The position numbers were made by a program, and so were the translations under genes. DNA of 64,000 nt from Pusillibacter faecalis (GTDB taxonomy: Bacteria > Bacillota > Clostridia > Oscillospirales > Oscillospiraceae). The notes below the pieces were generated by a model. It was not told where the DNA came from, made no database searches, and worked only from the letters and a program-made list of their open reading frames with translations. The DNA is taken from positions 1,302,001-1,366,000 of the forward strand of contig NZ_AP023420.1 in assembly GCF_018408705.1 (NCBI RefSeq), in the 5' to 3' direction. Each line of letters opens with the position of its first letter. Position 1 is the first letter of the stretch. Below, piece by piece: positions 16,092 to 25,120 of the stretch.

Positions 16092-16877
16092 GTGGTCACA
16101 GCCATCTCATTGCTGATCTGTTTGGCTGCCTCGGCTTTGGGAGCCATCTGTGGGATCGGCGGCGGTGTTATCATCAAGCCGGTTTTGGATTCTCTGGGCA
16201 TCTACAGTGTGAGTACGGTCAATTTCCTCTCTGGCTGCACCGTGCTCTCCATGTCCGGCTACACGGTTTTGAAAGGACTCCGGGATACCGATAGCTCCGT
16301 GGACTGGGGGCGCACCTCGTTTTTGGCCGTGGGCGCCGCCTTGGGCGGGCTTTTGGGCAAGGAGCTCTTCTCCCAGATTTCCGAGCTGTTTGCCGCCTCG
16401 GAGACGGTGGGCGCCATTCAGGCGGTCTGCCTGTTCATCATCACACTGGGCACCCTGCTTTACACCCTGAACAAGCAGCGCATTCCTACCCGAGATCTCC
16501 ATGGCCGCATGGTCTGTATTCTGATCGGCTTTTTCCTGGGGGCGTCCTCCTCGTTTCTGGGGATTGGCGGCGGCCCTATCAATCTGGTGGTTCTTTTCTA
16601 TTTCTTCTCCATGGACACGAAAACCGCTGCCCAGAACTCCCTGTACATCATCCTGATCTCCCAGATCAGCAGCCTGCTGCTGACGGTGCTCTCCGGAAGC
16701 GTCCCGCCCTTCTCTCTGCCCACGCTGCTCGGCATGGCCGTGTGCGGCGTGCTGGGCGGGATTGCCGGGCGCTGTGTCAACCGGCGGATTCCCTCCGCCA
16801 CGGTGGACCGGCTTTTTATTGGAATGATGGGCCTGATCCTGGCGATCTGTGTCTATAATTACCTCCGCTTTACCTGA
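16092..16877 (+). CDS. TSUP-family permease (TauE/SafE, sulfite or sulfonate exporter type)
   Basis: 261-residue membrane protein with about eight helices and two repeated halves. Each half begins with the family's glycine motif: AICGIGGGVIIKPVL near residue 15 and SSSFLGIGGGPINLVVLFYFF near residue 155. TSUP members carry sulfite, sulfoacetate, sulfate-related or other organosulfur anions. The GTG start follows GGAGGAG. It is divergent from the sulfatase gene with ~220 bp between, and TTGACT-17-GATACT (16014-16042) is a possible promoter followed by a partial operator match (16038-16046). Export of a sulfur anion made by the sulfatase route is a reasonable inference. Confidence 0.85.
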   Translation: MVTAISLLICLAASALGAICGIGGGVIIKPVLDSLGIYSVSTVNFLSGCTVLSMSGYTVLKGLRDTDSSVDWGRTSFLAVGAALGGLLGKELFSQISELFAASETVGAIQAVCLFIITLGTLLYTLNKQRIPTRDLHGRMVCILIGFFLGASSSFLGIGGGPINLVVLFYFFSMDTKTAAQNSLYIILISQISSLLLTVLSGSVPPFSLPTLLGMAVCGVLGGIAGRCVNRRIPSATVDRLFIGMMGLILAICVYNYLRFT

Positions 16878-16951
16878 TCTTCTGGCCGGCGGACCGCTTT
16901 GCCGCTTCCGCCAGGCCGCTGTCACCGGATACCCTGGAAGGAGACCGATTC

Positions 16952-17776
16952 ATGAAAATCATTGACGCCCATTTGCACCTGTTTCCAGAGGACGAGCCCC
17001 AGTTCGAGGAGATGGCGCAGTCTGTGGGGCACCATAATTCCACCGCGCACCTGCGGCAGGCGTACCGGGACCTGGGGATTGTCCATGGCGTGGTCATGGG
17101 CAACCGCAGCCTGCGGGCTGCGGACCACGATTATCCTGCCGATCTCTTTCACTACTGTGTAGGGCTGGACAGCGCCCTTTTCCGGCAGGGCGGCTCCACG
17201 ACCGCACATCTGGCGGAGCGGATTGAGGAAAATCTGGCAAGCCCCGCCTGCTGCGGCGTCAAGCTCTACCCGGGCTATAACAAAACCTGGCTGTGGGACC
17301 CATTGTATGAACCGGTCTATACCCTGGCGGCTCGGTATCGCAAGCCGGTGGCGATTCACATGGGCCTTACTGCGTCCGCCTCCGCTCATCTCAAATACTG
17401 CCACCCCCTGACGCTGGACGAGGTGGCCGCGGACCATCCAAACACACAGTTTGTCATGTGCCACTTTGGAAATCCCTTTCTGGAATCCGCCGCCGCGGTG
17501 GTGGAGAAAAATCCCAACGTGGCCGCTGACCTCTCCGGACTGCTGGAGGGCCGGGTGGATTTGAGCCGTTACCAACAAGAGCAAACCGGTTGGCTCTCCC
17601 TGCTGCGGACCTGGCTCACTGCCATGGACCGCTGGGAGGATTTGCTCTTTGGCACCGACTGGCCCATTGTCAATCTGGCAGAATATGTGGACTTCATCCG
17701 TCTGCTGGTCCCCGAGGCCCGCTGGGAGCAAGTCTTCTTTCACAATGCAAACCGTGTCTACCAATTAGGGCTGTGA
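16952..17776 (+). CDS. Amidohydrolase-2 family metal-dependent hydrolase or decarboxylase
   Basis: 274-residue TIM-barrel hydrolase. Metal ligands are in order: DAHLH (residues 5-9), His in AIHMGLTA, His in VMCHFGNPF and Asp in LFGTDWPI. This is the ACMSD-type amidohydrolase layout, whose members hydrolyse or decarboxylate small acids. No signal peptide. GGAAGGAGA precedes the ATG, 75 bp after the TSUP gene, so the two are probably one operon. Last gene of the island before two terminators. Substrate unknown. Confidence 0.85.
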   Translation: MKIIDAHLHLFPEDEPQFEEMAQSVGHHNSTAHLRQAYRDLGIVHGVVMGNRSLRAADHDYPADLFHYCVGLDSALFRQGGSTTAHLAERIEENLASPACCGVKLYPGYNKTWLWDPLYEPVYTLAARYRKPVAIHMGLTASASAHLKYCHPLTLDEVAADHPNTQFVMCHFGNPFLESAAAVVEKNPNVAADLSGLLEGRVDLSRYQQEQTGWLSLLRTWLTAMDRWEDLLFGTDWPIVNLAEYVDFIRLLVPEARWEQVFFHNANRVYQLGL

Positions 17777-18143
17777 GCCAGGGTGGGACGTGCGGAGGAC
17801 ATTGCCTCTGAAATGTCAAGGGAGCCTGCCGGCTGGCAGGCTCCCTTTTCGTCCGGACACATCCGGGTCGTGTTTCTCCGGCGCGGTCTCCATGCACAAT
17901 CAGTGCGCCACGAACACGGACAGCCACAGAATGCTGAAAGCTTTCGCTTGTTTGCTCTTTACGCAGCAAACATGCCGAACTCTTGCGTCCATGTCATGAA
18001 AGGAAGAAACCAGGCCGGCTGACCTGGTTCTTCCTTTTGTGATTTCAACGCAAGATCGTTTCACGGGAGAAATTCTCGTTTTTCTGGCCGCTTATGCGCA
18101 CTTCCCTAAATGATATTGGCGGAAGCGGCCTCGCTTTTTCCGA
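17777..18143. terminator. Intergenic region with two terminators
   Basis: No gene seen. GGGAGCCTGCC (17820-17830) / GGCAGGCTCCC (17835-17845) plus TTTT ends the TSUP-amidohydrolase transcript. A second stem (18001-18035, AGGAAGAA(A)CCAGG / CCTGGTTCTTCCT) is followed by TTTTG. The rest shows no recognisable element. Confidence 0.65.
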
Positions 18144-19340
18144 TCATCGCCGCACCATCAGCCGCTTCATGCCTTTTTCCAGTCCCTCGGCGGACAGATC
18201 ATACATCTGGAAGATCTGCCCCAGCTGGTAGTGGGTCTGGCTCCAATAGTCCGGTTTGGACGGCATCGGCTCCGGATTGAGCCAGATCAGATAGGGATAC
18301 TGCTTTTTAAACCGCTCCAGCCACTCCAAGCCTGAGGGCGCATAGGTCCCCTTGCCCCACTGAAACTGCTTTTCCCGCAGCTCGTAGGGGTTCATGGCGG
18401 CGTCGCCCACGATAATGACCTTATAGCTGCTGTCAAAGTTCTGGAGCACCCACTCCGTGGGCACCTCTCCGCTGCGCCAGAGCTGCGGGCCCTGGAAGAG
18501 GCTGGAAAAAATGCAGTTATGGAAGTAATAGGTGTGCAGCTCCTTAAAGTGGTTGGACTTGGTAGCCGCCTGGAAGAGCATGCTGCAAAGCCCCGCGTAA
18601 TACTCCATGGAGCCGCCGGAATCCATCAGCAGCAAAACCTTGACGGTATTCTTCCGCGGATTCTTGTAGCGCACCTGCAGCGAGCCCGCGTTTTCGCAGG
18701 TGTCGTGGATGGTGCTGTCCACATCCAGCTCCTTGTCAACGCTCTCTGTCTGGACCGACAGCTGCCGCAGCAGCCGGAAGGCCATCTGAAATTGCCGGGT
18801 GTCCAGGGTATTGTCCTTCCGGAAGTCCCGAAATTTCCGCTCCCCGGCCACCGCCATAGCCGTCCGGTAGCGGCCCTGGCCGCCGATCCGGATGCCGTTG
18901 GGGTGCCAGCCGCTGTTGCCCCAGGGGGTGCGCCCCTGAGTGCCCACCCACTTGCTGCCGCCGTTGTGCTCGGCATCCTGCTCCTCCAGCCGCTCCTGCA
19001 GCAACTTGAGAAGCTCTTCCATGGTCTCGTCCGGGAAGCCGGCCGTCATCAGCTCTTCAATGGTCCGCTTCAGATCCTCAGAGGGGTGCTCCAGCCACTC
19101 CAGCATCTCCTCCGGCAGCTCTCCGTTGAAGGGAATGTCCTTGAAAAATTCCAGGAACACCTGGTCGAAGCGGTCGAACTCCACCTCGCTTTTCACAACA
19201 ATCGCCCGGCAGAGGTGATAAAACCCCGTCAGGCTGGACTTGTGCAGCCCCTTCTCCATGCCCTCCAGCAGCGTCATCCACTCGTTGGGGGAGACGTCTA
19301 ATCCCCGCTGACGCAGCAGATAAAAAAATGCAACAAACAT
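18144..19340 (-). CDS. VWA-domain protein (CoxE-like), partner of MoxR ATPase
   Basis: 398-residue cytoplasmic protein. Residues 1-120 are helical and acidic, and a VWA domain fills the C-terminal half. The MIDAS motif reads DSGGS (from Asp240), a variant of DxSxS with Gly for the middle Ser; VIIVGDAAMNPYEL gives the later MIDAS Asp. The gene starts 5 bp after the MoxR ATPase stop. MoxR-VWA pairs act as chaperone-like remodelling or metal-insertion modules for a client complex. No client gene is adjacent, so its target is unknown. Confidence 0.85.
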   Translation of the reverse strand: MFVAFFYLLRQRGLDVSPNEWMTLLEGMEKGLHKSSLTGFYHLCRAIVVKSEVEFDRFDQVFLEFFKDIPFNGELPEEMLEWLEHPSEDLKRTIEELMTAGFPDETMEELLKLLQERLEEQDAEHNGGSKWVGTQGRTPWGNSGWHPNGIRIGGQGRYRTAMAVAGERKFRDFRKDNTLDTRQFQMAFRLLRQLSVQTESVDKELDVDSTIHDTCENAGSLQVRYKNPRKNTVKVLLLMDSGGSMEYYAGLCSMLFQAATKSNHFKELHTYYFHNCIFSSLFQGPQLWRSGEVPTEWVLQNFDSSYKVIIVGDAAMNPYELREKQFQWGKGTYAPSGLEWLERFKKQYPYLIWLNPEPMPSKPDYWSQTHYQLGQIFQMYDLSAEGLEKGMKRLMVRR

Positions 19341-19345
19341 GGCGC

Positions 19346-20164
19346 TTACCGCTTGCTCTTTTGCAGCAGCTGCAGGTCCTTATCCTTTTTCAGCAGCACG
19401 CCGGCAAAGGGAATCTCCCGCTCGATCCGCCGCGGCTCGATGCCGCCGGCCACCATGGCCCGCAGCCAGTCTACCAGCTCCGAGGTGCTGGGCTTTTTCT
19501 CAATCCCCCGCAGCTCCCGCACCCAGTAGAACGCCGCCAGAGCCTGCTGCACCAGCCGTTCATCCAGCTTGTCGAAGTGGACGCGCAGAATGTCCTCCAT
19601 CTGCTCCTGGTCTGGGAACTCGATATAGTGGAAGACGCACCGGCGCAAGAACGCGTCGGGCAGCTCCTTTTCCGCGTTGGAGGTGATGATCACGATGGGG
19701 CGCTGTTTGGCCTTGACCGTCTCCTTGGTCTCCGGGATATAGAACTCCATCTGGTCCAACTCCCACAAAAGGTCGTTGGGGAACTCCAGATCCGCCTTAT
19801 CCACCTCGTCGATCAGCAGCACCACCTGTTCCTCGGAGGAGAATGCCTCGCCCAGCTTCCCGAGCTTGATATACTTGGCAATGTCGTCCACGCCGGCGTT
19901 GCCGAACTGGCTGTCATACAGCCGCTGCACCACGTCGTAGACATACAGTCCGTCCTGAGCCTTGGTGGTGGATTTCACGTTCCAGATAATGAGCTTCTTT
20001 CCCAGGGCCTCCGCCACCGCCTGTGCCAGCATGGTCTTGCCAGTGCCCGGCTCGCCTTTGATCAGCAGGGGTTTTTGCAGCGTGACCGCAATATTCACAG
20101 CGTTCATCAAATCCTGGGACGCCACATAGCGGCTGCTGCCAGTAAACTTCGTCTCCATGGTCAT
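19346..20164 (-). CDS. MoxR-type AAA+ ATPase
   Basis: 272-residue AAA+ ATPase. Walker A is GEPGTGKT (about residue 38-45), Walker B is VVLLIDEVDKAD, sensor 1 is IVIITSNAEKELPDAFLRRC with its arginine finger. The length is usual for MoxR. GGAAAGGAAATGACCATGG leaves two starts: ATG at 20164 has a very short spacing, so 20158 is also possible. It forms an operon with the VWA gene downstream and has its own promoter at 20194-20223. Confidence 0.9.
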   Translation of the reverse strand: MTMETKFTGSSRYVASQDLMNAVNIAVTLQKPLLIKGEPGTGKTMLAQAVAEALGKKLIIWNVKSTTKAQDGLYVYDVVQRLYDSQFGNAGVDDIAKYIKLGKLGEAFSSEEQVVLLIDEVDKADLEFPNDLLWELDQMEFYIPETKETVKAKQRPIVIITSNAEKELPDAFLRRCVFHYIEFPDQEQMEDILRVHFDKLDERLVQQALAAFYWVRELRGIEKKPSTSELVDWLRAMVAGGIEPRRIEREIPFAGVLLKKDKDLQLLQKSKR

Positions 20165-20193
20165 TTCCTTTCCTGTTTTGTATTGTCCGGCTC

Positions 20194-20223
20194 ATTATAC
20201 CATATAGTTTGCTAACAAAACAA
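20194..20223 (-). promoter_or_regulatory. Promoter of the MoxR-VWA operon
   Basis: On the minus strand TTGTTT (20218-20223) and TATAAT (20194-20199) are 18 bp apart, 30 bp upstream of the MoxR start. Confidence 0.7.
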
Positions 20224-20232
20224 GTCTCTTTT

Positions 20233-20991
20233 TTACCCCAAAGCAACATCTAAAACCATCATGATCAAAAATCCTGTCACAAATCCACAGGTCCCTGCCC
20301 GGCTGTGAGCCTGGGGCACCAGCTCCTCCACCACCACATAGAGCATGGCGCCCGCCGCGAAGCTGAGAAGCCAGGGCATCAGGGGCTGCGCCCAGGCCGC
20401 AAGCCCCACCACCAGAACGCCGAAGATCGGCTCCACAACGCCGGAGAGCATACCGCCTGCGAAGGCTTTCCGGCGGGATAATCCCTCTTGCCGCAGCGGG
20501 AGGGCGATTGCAGCTCCCTCTGGAAAATTTTGAATTCCGATTCCCAGTGCCAGCGCCGCAGCACCGGCAAAATTCTCACCGCTGGCCGCCAGAGCAAAGG
20601 CCAATCCCACCGCCATGCCCTCCGGCACATTATGTAAAGTAATCGCCGTCATCAGCAGTGTGTTCTGCCGCCATGTCTCCTCCGTCCGTTCCCGTCTAAG
20701 ATGGGGCAGCAGGGCGTCCAGCGCCGCCAGAAATACAACGCCTGCCAGCATCCCCGCCGCTGCCGGCAGCCACCCGGGAAACCGGCCCGCCTCGGCAGCC
20801 TGGTCAATCGCCGGCAGCAGCAGGCTCCACACGGAAGCCGCCGTCATCACACCGGCTGCAAAGCCCAGCGCGGTCTTTTGAAACCGGGGCTTTGGCTCCC
20901 CGGTCAGGAAAAATACTACGGCGGCGCCCAGGGTGGTCATCAAAAAGGTAAACCCGGTGCCCAGCGCCGCCCACTGAATGGATCGCAGCAT
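20233..20991 (-). CDS. ZIP-family divalent metal transporter
   Basis: 252-residue membrane protein with about eight helices. The ZIP metal-site helices are clear: HNVPEGMAVGLAFA (TM4) and IQNFPEGAAIALPLR (TM5). ZupT/GufA-like bacterial ZIPs take up Zn, Fe or Mn. It lies upstream of the MoxR gene but is separated by that gene's own promoter. No Fur- or Zur-like site was recognised. Confidence 0.9.
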   Translation of the reverse strand: MLRSIQWAALGTGFTFLMTTLGAAVVFFLTGEPKPRFQKTALGFAAGVMTAASVWSLLLPAIDQAAEAGRFPGWLPAAAGMLAGVVFLAALDALLPHLRRERTEETWRQNTLLMTAITLHNVPEGMAVGLAFALAASGENFAGAAALALGIGIQNFPEGAAIALPLRQEGLSRRKAFAGGMLSGVVEPIFGVLVVGLAAWAQPLMPWLLSFAAGAMLYVVVEELVPQAHSRAGTCGFVTGFLIMMVLDVALG

Positions 20992-21176
20992 AAGTCTCTC
21001 CGCCTTTTCCGGAATTCGAGCGAATCACCGCCCGTATGCCAGTATAAGCGTTTTGCGGCGTGGAGGTGCGGCCTCCCTCCACCCCTATCCTGGCCGGAAC
21101 GCTCCCTTCCGCCTTGCCGGGGCAGATTTTTCATGTTAAACTGAAAAAAACTGAGAAAATAAGGAGGATCAACAAC

Positions 21177-21731
21177 ATGACGCCCCTGTGTACCAGGCGC
21201 CTGCTGCTCCGAGAGCTGCAGCAGGCAGATTTGCCCGCCGTAGCCAGACTCCTGCAAAACGAGACCGCCATGTACGCCTATAAGCACGCCTTTACCGACG
21301 CGGACGTCCAGGCGTGGCTGGACCGGCAGCGCAGGCGGTACGCCGCCCACGGCTTCGGCCTATGGGCCGTTGTGCTGCGGGAGACGGGCGCCGTGATCGG
21401 GCAGGCGGGGCTGACCTATCAGCCGTATCTCGACACTCAGGTTCTGGAGGTCGGGTATTTGCTGGAGCCAGCCTACTGGCGCCGCGGCTACGCCACGGAG
21501 GCGGCGCGGGCCTGCCGAGACTATGCCTTCGGCTCTCTTGGCGAGGACAAAGTCTCCTCCATCATCAAATCCGACAACGCCCCTTCCATCCGCGTCGCGG
21601 AGCGCCTGGGCATGACGCGGGAGGCGGAGTTTACCGCCCGGTATTTCAGCGGCGAGCAGCCGCATGTTCTCTACTCCGTCCGGCGGGCGGACGCCGCCGC
21701 TTGCTTTTTTGCCGGGAGTATGCTACCTTGA
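21177..21731 (+). CDS. GNAT N-acetyltransferase (RimJ/RimL type)
   Basis: 184-residue acetyltransferase. LCTRRLLLRELQQADLPAVARLL is the usual N-terminal strand-helix. VGYLLEPAYWRRGYATEAARA is the acetyl-CoA pyrophosphate loop (R/Q-x-x-G-x-A region). NAPSIRVAERLGM is the C-terminal motif. An open frame extends to 21060, but AAGGAGG lies 6 bp before the ATG at 21177. Substrate unknown. It precedes guanine deaminase by 70 bp and may be co-transcribed with it. Confidence 0.87.
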   Translation: MTPLCTRRLLLRELQQADLPAVARLLQNETAMYAYKHAFTDADVQAWLDRQRRRYAAHGFGLWAVVLRETGAVIGQAGLTYQPYLDTQVLEVGYLLEPAYWRRGYATEAARACRDYAFGSLGEDKVSSIIKSDNAPSIRVAERLGMTREAEFTARYFSGEQPHVLYSVRRADAAACFFAGSMLP

Positions 21732-21801
21732 ACATGCCGCAGGACGCGGCGCGGGCAGGCACGCCTGCCCCTTTGGAACTCTCATGAGATGAGGTGACAC
21801 G

Positions 21802-23064
21802 ATGTCAATCACCATTTTGAAGGGCGACGTGGTCTCCGCCCCCGCCCTGGGTCAGCTGGATACGACGGAGCAAGGCTATCTGGTAGCGGAGGACGGTGTG
21901 ATCCAGGGTGTCTTCCCGGCGCTTCCGGAGCGCTACGCCGGCGCGCCGGTGGAGGACTGGGGCCGCGCGCTGATTCTCCAATCCCTGGCAGACCTGCACC
22001 TGCACGCGCCGCAATACCCGCTGATGGGCACAGGCATGGATCTGCCGCTTCTGGAGTGGTTAAACGCCTATGCCTTCCCCACCGAGGCCCGCTATGCCGA
22101 CCCGGACTATGCCCGGGAGGTCTACCGCCTACTCTCCCGGGATTTGGCCGCCTGCGGCACCACACGGGTGTGCATGTTCTCCTCCCTCCACACCGACGCC
22201 ACGCTCATTTTGATGGAAGAGCTGGAAAAGGCCGGCATCACCGGCTTCGTGGGAAAGGTGAACATGGACCGCAACAGCGCGCCGGGGCTTTTGCAGGAGA
22301 CCACGGAGGAGTCCCGGAGGGAGACGCTGCGATGGCTGGAGGCCTGCCAGGATTTCCCCCATATCAAGCCAATTCTCACCCCCCGGTTTATCCCCTCCTG
22401 CACGGACGGGCTGATGACCTTTCTGGGGAAGCTCGCTCAGGAGCGGGGGCTGCCTGCCCAGTCCCACCTGTCGGAAAACCGGGCGGAGATGGACTGGGTC
22501 CGGCGGCTGCATCCGGACTGCGCCCAGTACTGGGAGGCCTACGCCAAGTACGGCCTCTGGAACGAGCGTACGCTGATGGCCCACTGTGTCTGGTCCGATC
22601 AGCGGGAGCGCGCCGCCATGCGGGACTCCGGCGTGACCATGGTTCACTGTCCTGACTCCAATTTGAATCTCTGCTCCGGGTTCCCCCAGGTGCAGGTCAT
22701 GCTTCGGGAGGGGGTCAAGGTGGCCCTTGGCAGCGATGTGGCCGGCGGAGACCGGCTGAGCATGTTTGACGCGGTGGCAGGGGCCGTCCGCTCCTCCAAG
22801 GCCCGCCGGATGGTGGACGGCGCAGACTTTCTCACGGTGCCGGAGGCCTGGTACCTGGGGACCTCAGCCGGCGCCGCCTACTTTGGAGAGGCCCCGGGCT
22901 TCGCTCCCGGAAACGCCCTCCACGCTATTGTTCTTTCAGACGATCAGCTGCCGCAGCCCCACCCTCTGAGTCTTTCAGAACGGCTGGAACGGTGCGTGTA
23001 CCGGCGTCAGCCAGGGGCCATCCGGGCCGTGTGGAGCGCAGGCAGGAAGATTTACGAGGCATAG
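21802..23064 (+). CDS. guaD: Guanine deaminase
   Basis: 420-residue amidohydrolase converting guanine to xanthine. Zinc ligands and family motifs are present: SLADLHLHAPQY (HxH), LTPRFIPSCTDGLM, AQSHLSEN (His and Glu), MAHCVW (His) and LGSDVAGGDRLSM (Asp). The length fits bacterial GuaD. Preceded by GATGAGGTGACACG. No purine riboswitch was seen in the 70-bp leader. A 20-bp-arm hairpin follows. Confidence 0.9.
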   Translation: MSITILKGDVVSAPALGQLDTTEQGYLVAEDGVIQGVFPALPERYAGAPVEDWGRALILQSLADLHLHAPQYPLMGTGMDLPLLEWLNAYAFPTEARYADPDYAREVYRLLSRDLAACGTTRVCMFSSLHTDATLILMEELEKAGITGFVGKVNMDRNSAPGLLQETTEESRRETLRWLEACQDFPHIKPILTPRFIPSCTDGLMTFLGKLAQERGLPAQSHLSENRAEMDWVRRLHPDCAQYWEAYAKYGLWNERTLMAHCVWSDQRERAAMRDSGVTMVHCPDSNLNLCSGFPQVQVMLREGVKVALGSDVAGGDRLSMFDAVAGAVRSSKARRMVDGADFLTVPEAWYLGTSAGAAYFGEAPGFAPGNALHAIVLSDDQLPQPHPLSLSERLERCVYRRQPGAIRAVWSAGRKIYEA

Positions 23065-23127
23065 GGCTCCCTCCACCGGAACGCCGGCTCAGCGGGGCAC
23101 CGTGCAATCAGGGACCGTCTTATTCAG

Positions 23128-23167
23128 GTGAAAGAGGGGAGAGCCAATTGGCTCTCCCCTCTTTCAC
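23128..23167. terminator. Long perfect hairpin after guaD (bidirectional terminator)
   Basis: A 40-bp palindrome, with 18-bp arms around the centre AATT (core GAGGGGAGAGCC / GGCTCTCCCCTC). It lies between two convergent genes, guaD and the lipoprotein gene, and probably stops both. Confidence 0.7.
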
Positions 23168-23192
23168 CCTTGGACCACGGCGGTGCTTCGCA

Positions 23193-23696
23193 TCATGAAA
23201 ATCCCCCTGGGTTCCGCAGGGCGGCCGCCGTCTCTGGAGGCGCGTCATAGCAGAAGCTCAAAAAGCCCCTAATCGCATCCGCATCCTCCACCCATTCGGC
23301 CGCAAGGTCCGCCACAGCTTCCATGCTGTCAGGCAGAATTTCCAGCAGCACCCGGTCGCTGTCCTTCTGGACGCTCACGCGCATCACCTCCAGAAGCTCC
23401 CGCTCCGCCGCCGGGTCCTCCCCCGCCAGAGCGGTGGTCTCCTGCCAGAGGATGTAGGTATAGAGCGGCTTGATCGGCTCCTCGCCCTGGGGAGTGGCTT
23501 CGCCGCTGGTAAAGCTGTTGATCAGCTCATTCATCTCCTCCACTGCGGCCTGGTCGGAAATGACGCAGACCTCTGCCTTATCCGCGTCCAACACCTGATA
23601 GCTGGTCTCCTTGACAGCCTCTTCTTCCGCCGGAGCGCCGCAGGCGGTCAGCAGCAGCGAGAAGAGCAATGTACAGAGTATGGCGCTTTTTTTCAT
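23193..23696 (-). CDS. Predicted lipoprotein, function unknown
   Basis: 167 residues. The N-terminus MKKSAILCTLLFSLLLTACGAP is a lipoprotein signal with lipobox LTAC (Cys22). The mature part is acidic, with no domain recognised; YTYILWQETTAL and DRVLLEILPDS suggest a small beta-rich fold of the kind that senses or inhibits. Start at 23696 is chosen because GAGGGG lies 6 bp upstream; the frame extends further, without a binding site. Not linked to a neighbour by overlap. Confidence 0.75.
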   Translation of the reverse strand: MKKSAILCTLLFSLLLTACGAPAEEEAVKETSYQVLDADKAEVCVISDQAAVEEMNELINSFTSGEATPQGEEPIKPLYTYILWQETTALAGEDPAAERELLEVMRVSVQKDSDRVLLEILPDSMEAVADLAAEWVEDADAIRGFLSFCYDAPPETAAALRNPGGFS

Positions 23697-23775
23697 GGAA
23701 ATCCCCTCTTTCTCTTTTGCCGCCGTACCATGGAACGGGGCAGGAAACATGTGATAAGACGCCGCTGGACAGCTC

Positions 23776-24246
23776 TCAAAAAAGGTGTACCACGCCCATC
23801 GTCACCGCCGTGACCAGAGCCCCCGCAATGGCCACTCCCAGGAAAATGGCAGGCAGGGCGTGGCGCATCCGGATGTCCAGCAGCGCCGCCACCAGAGCGC
23901 CGGTCCATGCGCCGGTCCCCGGCAGGGGAATGGCCACCAGAATGATCAGCCCCGGCAGCCGGTACTTACGCACCAGCCGCCCCTTCAAGTGGGCGCGGCG
24001 TTCCAGCCATTCGATCTTCGGTCCAAACAGGGCTGTCTGCCGCAGCCAGTCAAAAATCCTGCGAATCAGCAGCATGATGAATGGCACCGGCACCATATTG
24101 CCAAGGATGGCCGCACCGCAGGCCAAAGCAGGCGGCAGACCCGCCGCCACGCCCACGGGAATGGCTCCCCGCAGCTCCAGCACCGGAACCATGGCGGTTC
24201 CAAAGGTCAGCAATAGTTCTCCTGGCATCGTCTCCAAAAAAGGCAT
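23776..24246 (-). CDS. Small multidrug export family protein (COG2426)
   Basis: 156-residue membrane protein with four hydrophobic segments, and the family motif VPVLELRGAIPVGVAAGL near the N-terminus. IPLPGTGAWTGALVAALLDI matches the second conserved loop. Family name comes from a weak link to drug export; true substrate unknown. GGGGGAGG precedes the ATG. Confidence 0.83.
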   Translation of the reverse strand: MPFLETMPGELLLTFGTAMVPVLELRGAIPVGVAAGLPPALACGAAILGNMVPVPFIMLLIRRIFDWLRQTALFGPKIEWLERRAHLKGRLVRKYRLPGLIILVAIPLPGTGAWTGALVAALLDIRMRHALPAIFLGVAIAGALVTAVTMGVVHLF

Positions 24247-24307
24247 GGGCCTCCCCCTTGCATTGCGGACCCCGGCTCCGGGGTCCGCAGAGTCTTTGCT
24301 ATCTAGT

Positions 24308-25120
24308 TTACTCCAGATTCAGATGCTTTTTCAAGAAGTATGTTGTCACCATGTAGAAAACCGCGCCGTAGAGCGCCACAGACACGATCATGACCAGCAT
24401 TGCCGCGTGCATGGCCGCCATCCCCTCCAGATGGATGATCTGCGCACTCAGGAAAAAGTCCAGCCCTGTGGCGTCCGCGAAGATCACCAGGGCAGAGACC
24501 AGCATCTGCATGATGAACTGGAACAGGAAGAAGCAGCCCACGGACCAGGCCATCTTATGATTGGGGCGGCTGTGGCCCACCGCCAAGGCCGCATAGAACT
24601 GCAGGCACATCGCCGCGCTGCCCACGAAGCACAGCGCCAAAAACTCCACAGCCAGCGCCGCGCCGTTCAGGGCGTAATAAGCCGTCAACTGGTGGAAGAG
24701 ATCAAACAGTGCCTGGAAAAACTGGCTTACAAGCCCCACATCATAGGCCATGACAAGGCAGGCCAGCATCACCATGAAAAGCGTTGCGGCAAACCACACA
24801 GTGGACACGATGATCTTGGCCCAAATCTGCTGGTGGACGGATACAGGCAGCGTCATCATCACATACCCCTCGTCCCCCAGCAAATTCTTGTAGAACCGCT
24901 GGACCATCACCACCATGCTCATGACACACACGCCCATGATCGCAACAACAAAGGCCATTACCAGCAATGCGCCCAGCACATCCAGCAGCTTATACTGGGT
25001 GCTCAGCAGTCCGCGGGTAGTGAAATTGGCGCCCACCGCCGTCACCAGCAGCACCAGGTACAGCGGCAGCATGATCCGCCCGGTTGCACGAAACTCGTGC
25101 TTCATCAACTTGATCAGCAT
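24308..25120 (-). CDS. ABC-2 type transporter permease, GntR-controlled cassette 1
   Basis: 270-residue protein with about six membrane helices and no ATPase motif. It begins MLIKLMKHEFRATGR, a typical N-terminus for permeases of YtrA-regulated ABC cassettes. It overlaps the ATPase gene by 7 bp (ATGCTGA), with GGGAGG inside the ATPase end as binding site. Third gene of a GntR-ATPase-permease operon. Cargo unknown; such systems often respond to cell-wall stress or antibiotics. Confidence 0.82.
   Translation of the reverse strand: MLIKLMKHEFRATGRIMLPLYLVLLVTAVGANFTTRGLLSTQYKLLDVLGALLVMAFVVAIMGVCVMSMVVMVQRFYKNLLGDEGYVMMTLPVSVHQQIWAKIIVSTVWFAATLFMVMLACLVMAYDVGLVSQFFQALFDLFHQLTAYYALNGAALAVEFLALCFVGSAAMCLQFYAALAVGHSRPNHKMAWSVGCFFLFQFIMQMLVSALVIFADATGLDFFLSAQIIHLEGMAAMHAAMLVMIVSVALYGAVFYMVTTYFLKKHLNLE

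Noticed and set aside
21732..21801. Purine riboswitch before guanine deaminase
   Set aside because: The leader is too short and lacks the conserved purine-aptamer segments.
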